A DNA stretch of 37,398 nucleotides from Isotricha intestinalis (lineage: Eukaryota; Ciliophora; Litostomatea; Vestibuliferida; Isotrichidae), in NCBI GenBank assembly GCA_023807065.1, contig JAJJLU010000492.1:1-37398 (forward strand), in the 5' to 3' direction. Within the stretch, counting starts at the first letter, position 1, and every line of letters begins with the position of its first letter. Positions 36,068 through 37,398 of this stretch are shown in pieces. The notes below the pieces were generated by a model. That model was not told the DNA's origin. It worked only from the letters and a program-made list of their open reading frames with translations, and did no database searches. Made by a program: the position numbers and the translations under genes.

Positions 36068-37216
36068 TTAGTCAAATATATAACTATGATTATTTTGTAT
36101 TCCCCAACAATAAGTTAATATATTATCAGAATCATCAAAATAAAATCTTGATTCAATATTTGAAAATATTTGTTTGACTGACTCTAATATACTTTGTATT
36201 GAATTATTTTCTATAAAATTATTTATTTCATTCAAAACTTCTTTAAATTTATTATCATTAGTTTCATTTTTATATATTTCCAAATTATTTTTAAAATTCT
36301 TTTTTATATTTTCCATTTTATTTAACTCAAAATTCTTATTAGATAATTGTATTTCATTATTTTGTTCAATAAAATATTCTTTAATTTCATTTAATTGTTT
36401 TATTTCTAATAATATTTGAGAATATTCTAATGAATATTTAGCTAAATTTTTCATTTCATCTTCAATATCACATATTTTTTTATAATTATTAAAATAATTT
36501 TTTATTATTTGAATAATTAAATCAGAATTAGATTTATTAAATCCTCCAAAATTAATTAATTTTTGAGATATTTTTTCATATATTTTATCTTTTTGTTCTT
36601 TTTCACTTTTTAATTCTTCAATTAATTGATGATATTTTTTATTTTCATTTAAATTTTTAATTATATTTTCTGCAATTAATAAAGATTTATTTGATTTTAT
36701 TTCTTTAAAATCATTTTTTAATGATTTTATTTCATTATTTTCAATTATTAGAATATTATTATGTTGTTTTATATAATCATTTATCATTTCTTCTATTATA
36801 TTTTTTTCATTATTTTTCATCTTTGATTAAAATTAATTTTTCAAAATCATTTTTAAATAAACCATTTATAATGTCAATAAAATTTAAATTGTTTTTAATA
36901 TAAATATCTTGTAATAAATTTTGACAATTTTCTTTTAATTTCTTTAAAAATTGGAAAAATTCATTATTACAAATATTATCATTATAAAGTATAATTTCAT
37001 TGATATTTTGCTTTTTATTATCATTTGTCTCATTGCTTTCTTGCTAATATAATTTTTGAAGAAAAAAATAAAAGTTTTTCTTCGAAATTTTTTTTCAAAA
37101 TAAATTACATCTTTATTACCCTTTAGATTATCTAATTTTATATTTTTAATTTCCTTTAATTTTTCTTCTGAATTAATTTTTCTTCCATTTTCTATATAAA
37201 TTATTTTTTTTTTCAT
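36068..37216 (-). CDS. Telomere-proximal coiled-coil protein with a 65-nt intron and a 1-nt frameshift
   Basis: Exon 1 (37216-37109) encodes 36 residues starting MKKKIIYIENGRK. The intron is 37108-37044. Exon 2 continues with QESNETNDNK and a helical stretch (FQFLKKLKENCQNLLQDI) to a TAA at 36812-36810. A second frame opens at the ATG at 36820 and runs 250 codons to 36068, with charged helices and a final FYFDDSDNILTYCWGIQNN. The two frames overlap by 11 nt within an A-rich run. Adding one A there would fuse them into about 362 residues. I therefore read it as one gene with a frameshift (real or from assembly), although two overlapping genes are possible. Most of the product is predicted coiled coil. 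The family is unknown. Confidence 0.6.
37044..37108 (-). other. Putative 65-nt spliceosomal intron
   Basis: Read on the reverse strand it starts GTAATTTA and ends ATATTAG, with a T-rich tract before the acceptor. Splicing joins codons GAT and CAA at a codon boundary and replaces a poorly coding continuation with a strongly coding-like one. It was inferred without transcripts. Confidence 0.55.
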
Positions 37217-37357
37217 TGCTATTTCGTATTTTTTTTTGATTTGATTTATTGTAAAAACATTCGATTACATTTGATATAAATTATTTTTAAATTTTTTAAT
37301 TATAATTCTTAAAAGTATATTGAATAATTTTATTTTAAATTTGGTGGAATCATAAAT
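37217..37357. other. Very short subtelomeric spacer (141 nt)
   Basis: Only 141 AT-rich nucleotides separate the ATG of the last gene from the telomeric repeat. They must contain its whole upstream region. No subtelomeric repeat family is present. Confidence 0.7.
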
Positions 37358-37398
37358 TTGGGGATTGGGGATTGGGGATTGGGGATTGGGGATTGGGG
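37358..37398 (+). repeat. Telomeric repeat (TTGGGGA)n at the chromosome end
   Basis: Five perfect copies of TTGGGGA plus TTGGGG run to the last base of the window. The G-rich strand points 3' towards the end, as in a telomere. It begins abruptly in AT-rich DNA. The 7-nt unit resembles ciliate telomeres (TTGGGG, TTTTGGGG) with one extra A. The complement reads (CCCCAAT)n. Confidence 0.88.

Noticed and set aside
36944..37108. Unspliced 90-codon version of the telomere-proximal exon
   Set aside because: After residue 36 the reading becomes hydrophobic and irregular, while splicing at GT 37108 / AG 37044 leads into a coding-like frame that reaches the next exon.
1..37398. A genetic code with TAA and TAG as glutamine, suggested by spacers that read as protein when these codons are taken as Gln
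   Set aside because: The intact genes (NOT1, HDAC, RPA1, TBC, kinase) have no in-frame TAA/TAG, use CAA for Gln and stop at TAA exactly where their families end. In AT-rich spacers, other frames read as protein-like too once stops are ignored.
1..37398. tRNA, rRNA or other structured RNA genes
   Set aside because: No T-loop (GGTTCRA) or other GC-rich conserved RNA signature was seen on either strand. A covariance-model scan could still find a divergent one.
1..37398. CRISPR arrays, insertion sequences, transposase or reverse-transcriptase genes
   Set aside because: No spaced direct repeats and no transposase or polymerase motifs were found. The only tandem repeats are the SWEET tail and the telomere.

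Overview
The window looks like the end of a macronuclear chromosome of a ciliate, or of a similar compact-genome protist that uses the standard genetic code. The evidence is very AT-rich DNA; long reading frames terminated by TAA, TGA and possibly TAG with no internal stops, even over 1,532 codons; three putative introns of only 27, 41 and 65 nt with GT...AG ends; a Tctex-type dynein light chain; and a 3' end made of a G-rich 7-nt tandem repeat (TTGGGGA) in the orientation of a telomere. The left edge is internal, because it cuts a ribosomal protein gene. Assignment to a litostome or rumen-type ciliate is an inference and is not proven here.

Left part (1-13.8 kb): eS6 (N-terminus only), a class I histone deacetylase, an unidentified 264-aa protein, an RCC1-like + TBC Rab-GAP fusion, a spliced coiled-coil protein and a NOT1/CNOT1 scaffold of the CCR4-NOT deadenylase that lacks the usual C-terminal NOT1 superfamily homology domain.

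Middle part (13.8-25.7 kb): a small Lys-rich protein, a stretch that may be a decayed gene, a bacterial-type aldo-keto reductase, a charged protein, a small ubiquitin-fold protein with a 27-nt intron, the large RPA subunit, a membrane-anchored thioredoxin-fold-like protein, a Tctex dynein light chain, a broken WDR54-like WD40 gene and two basic orphan proteins.

Right part (25.7-37.4 kb): two large orphans, a SWEET-type sugar transporter with a repetitive Asn/Glu-rich tail, a three-finger C2H2 protein, a broken small-GTPase gene, a MAPKKK-like kinase with an odd glycine loop, and a telomere-proximal coiled-coil gene with an intron and a probable 1-nt frameshift. That gene begins only about 140 nt from the telomeric repeat.

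The genes are independent eukaryotic transcription units on both strands. No operon logic is visible. Functions cover chromatin and mRNA turnover (HDAC, NOT1), replication (RPA1), cilia (Tctex, perhaps WDR54), traffic (TBC) and sugar transport (SWEET). Several spacers hold decayed genes whose in-frame stops are mostly TAA/TAG, often at places where Gln would fit. That is what CAA to TAA or CAG to TAG decay under AT pressure would give. Protein-like readings of AT-rich spacers are unreliable, so only the WDR54-like and GTPase relics are called as pseudogenes.
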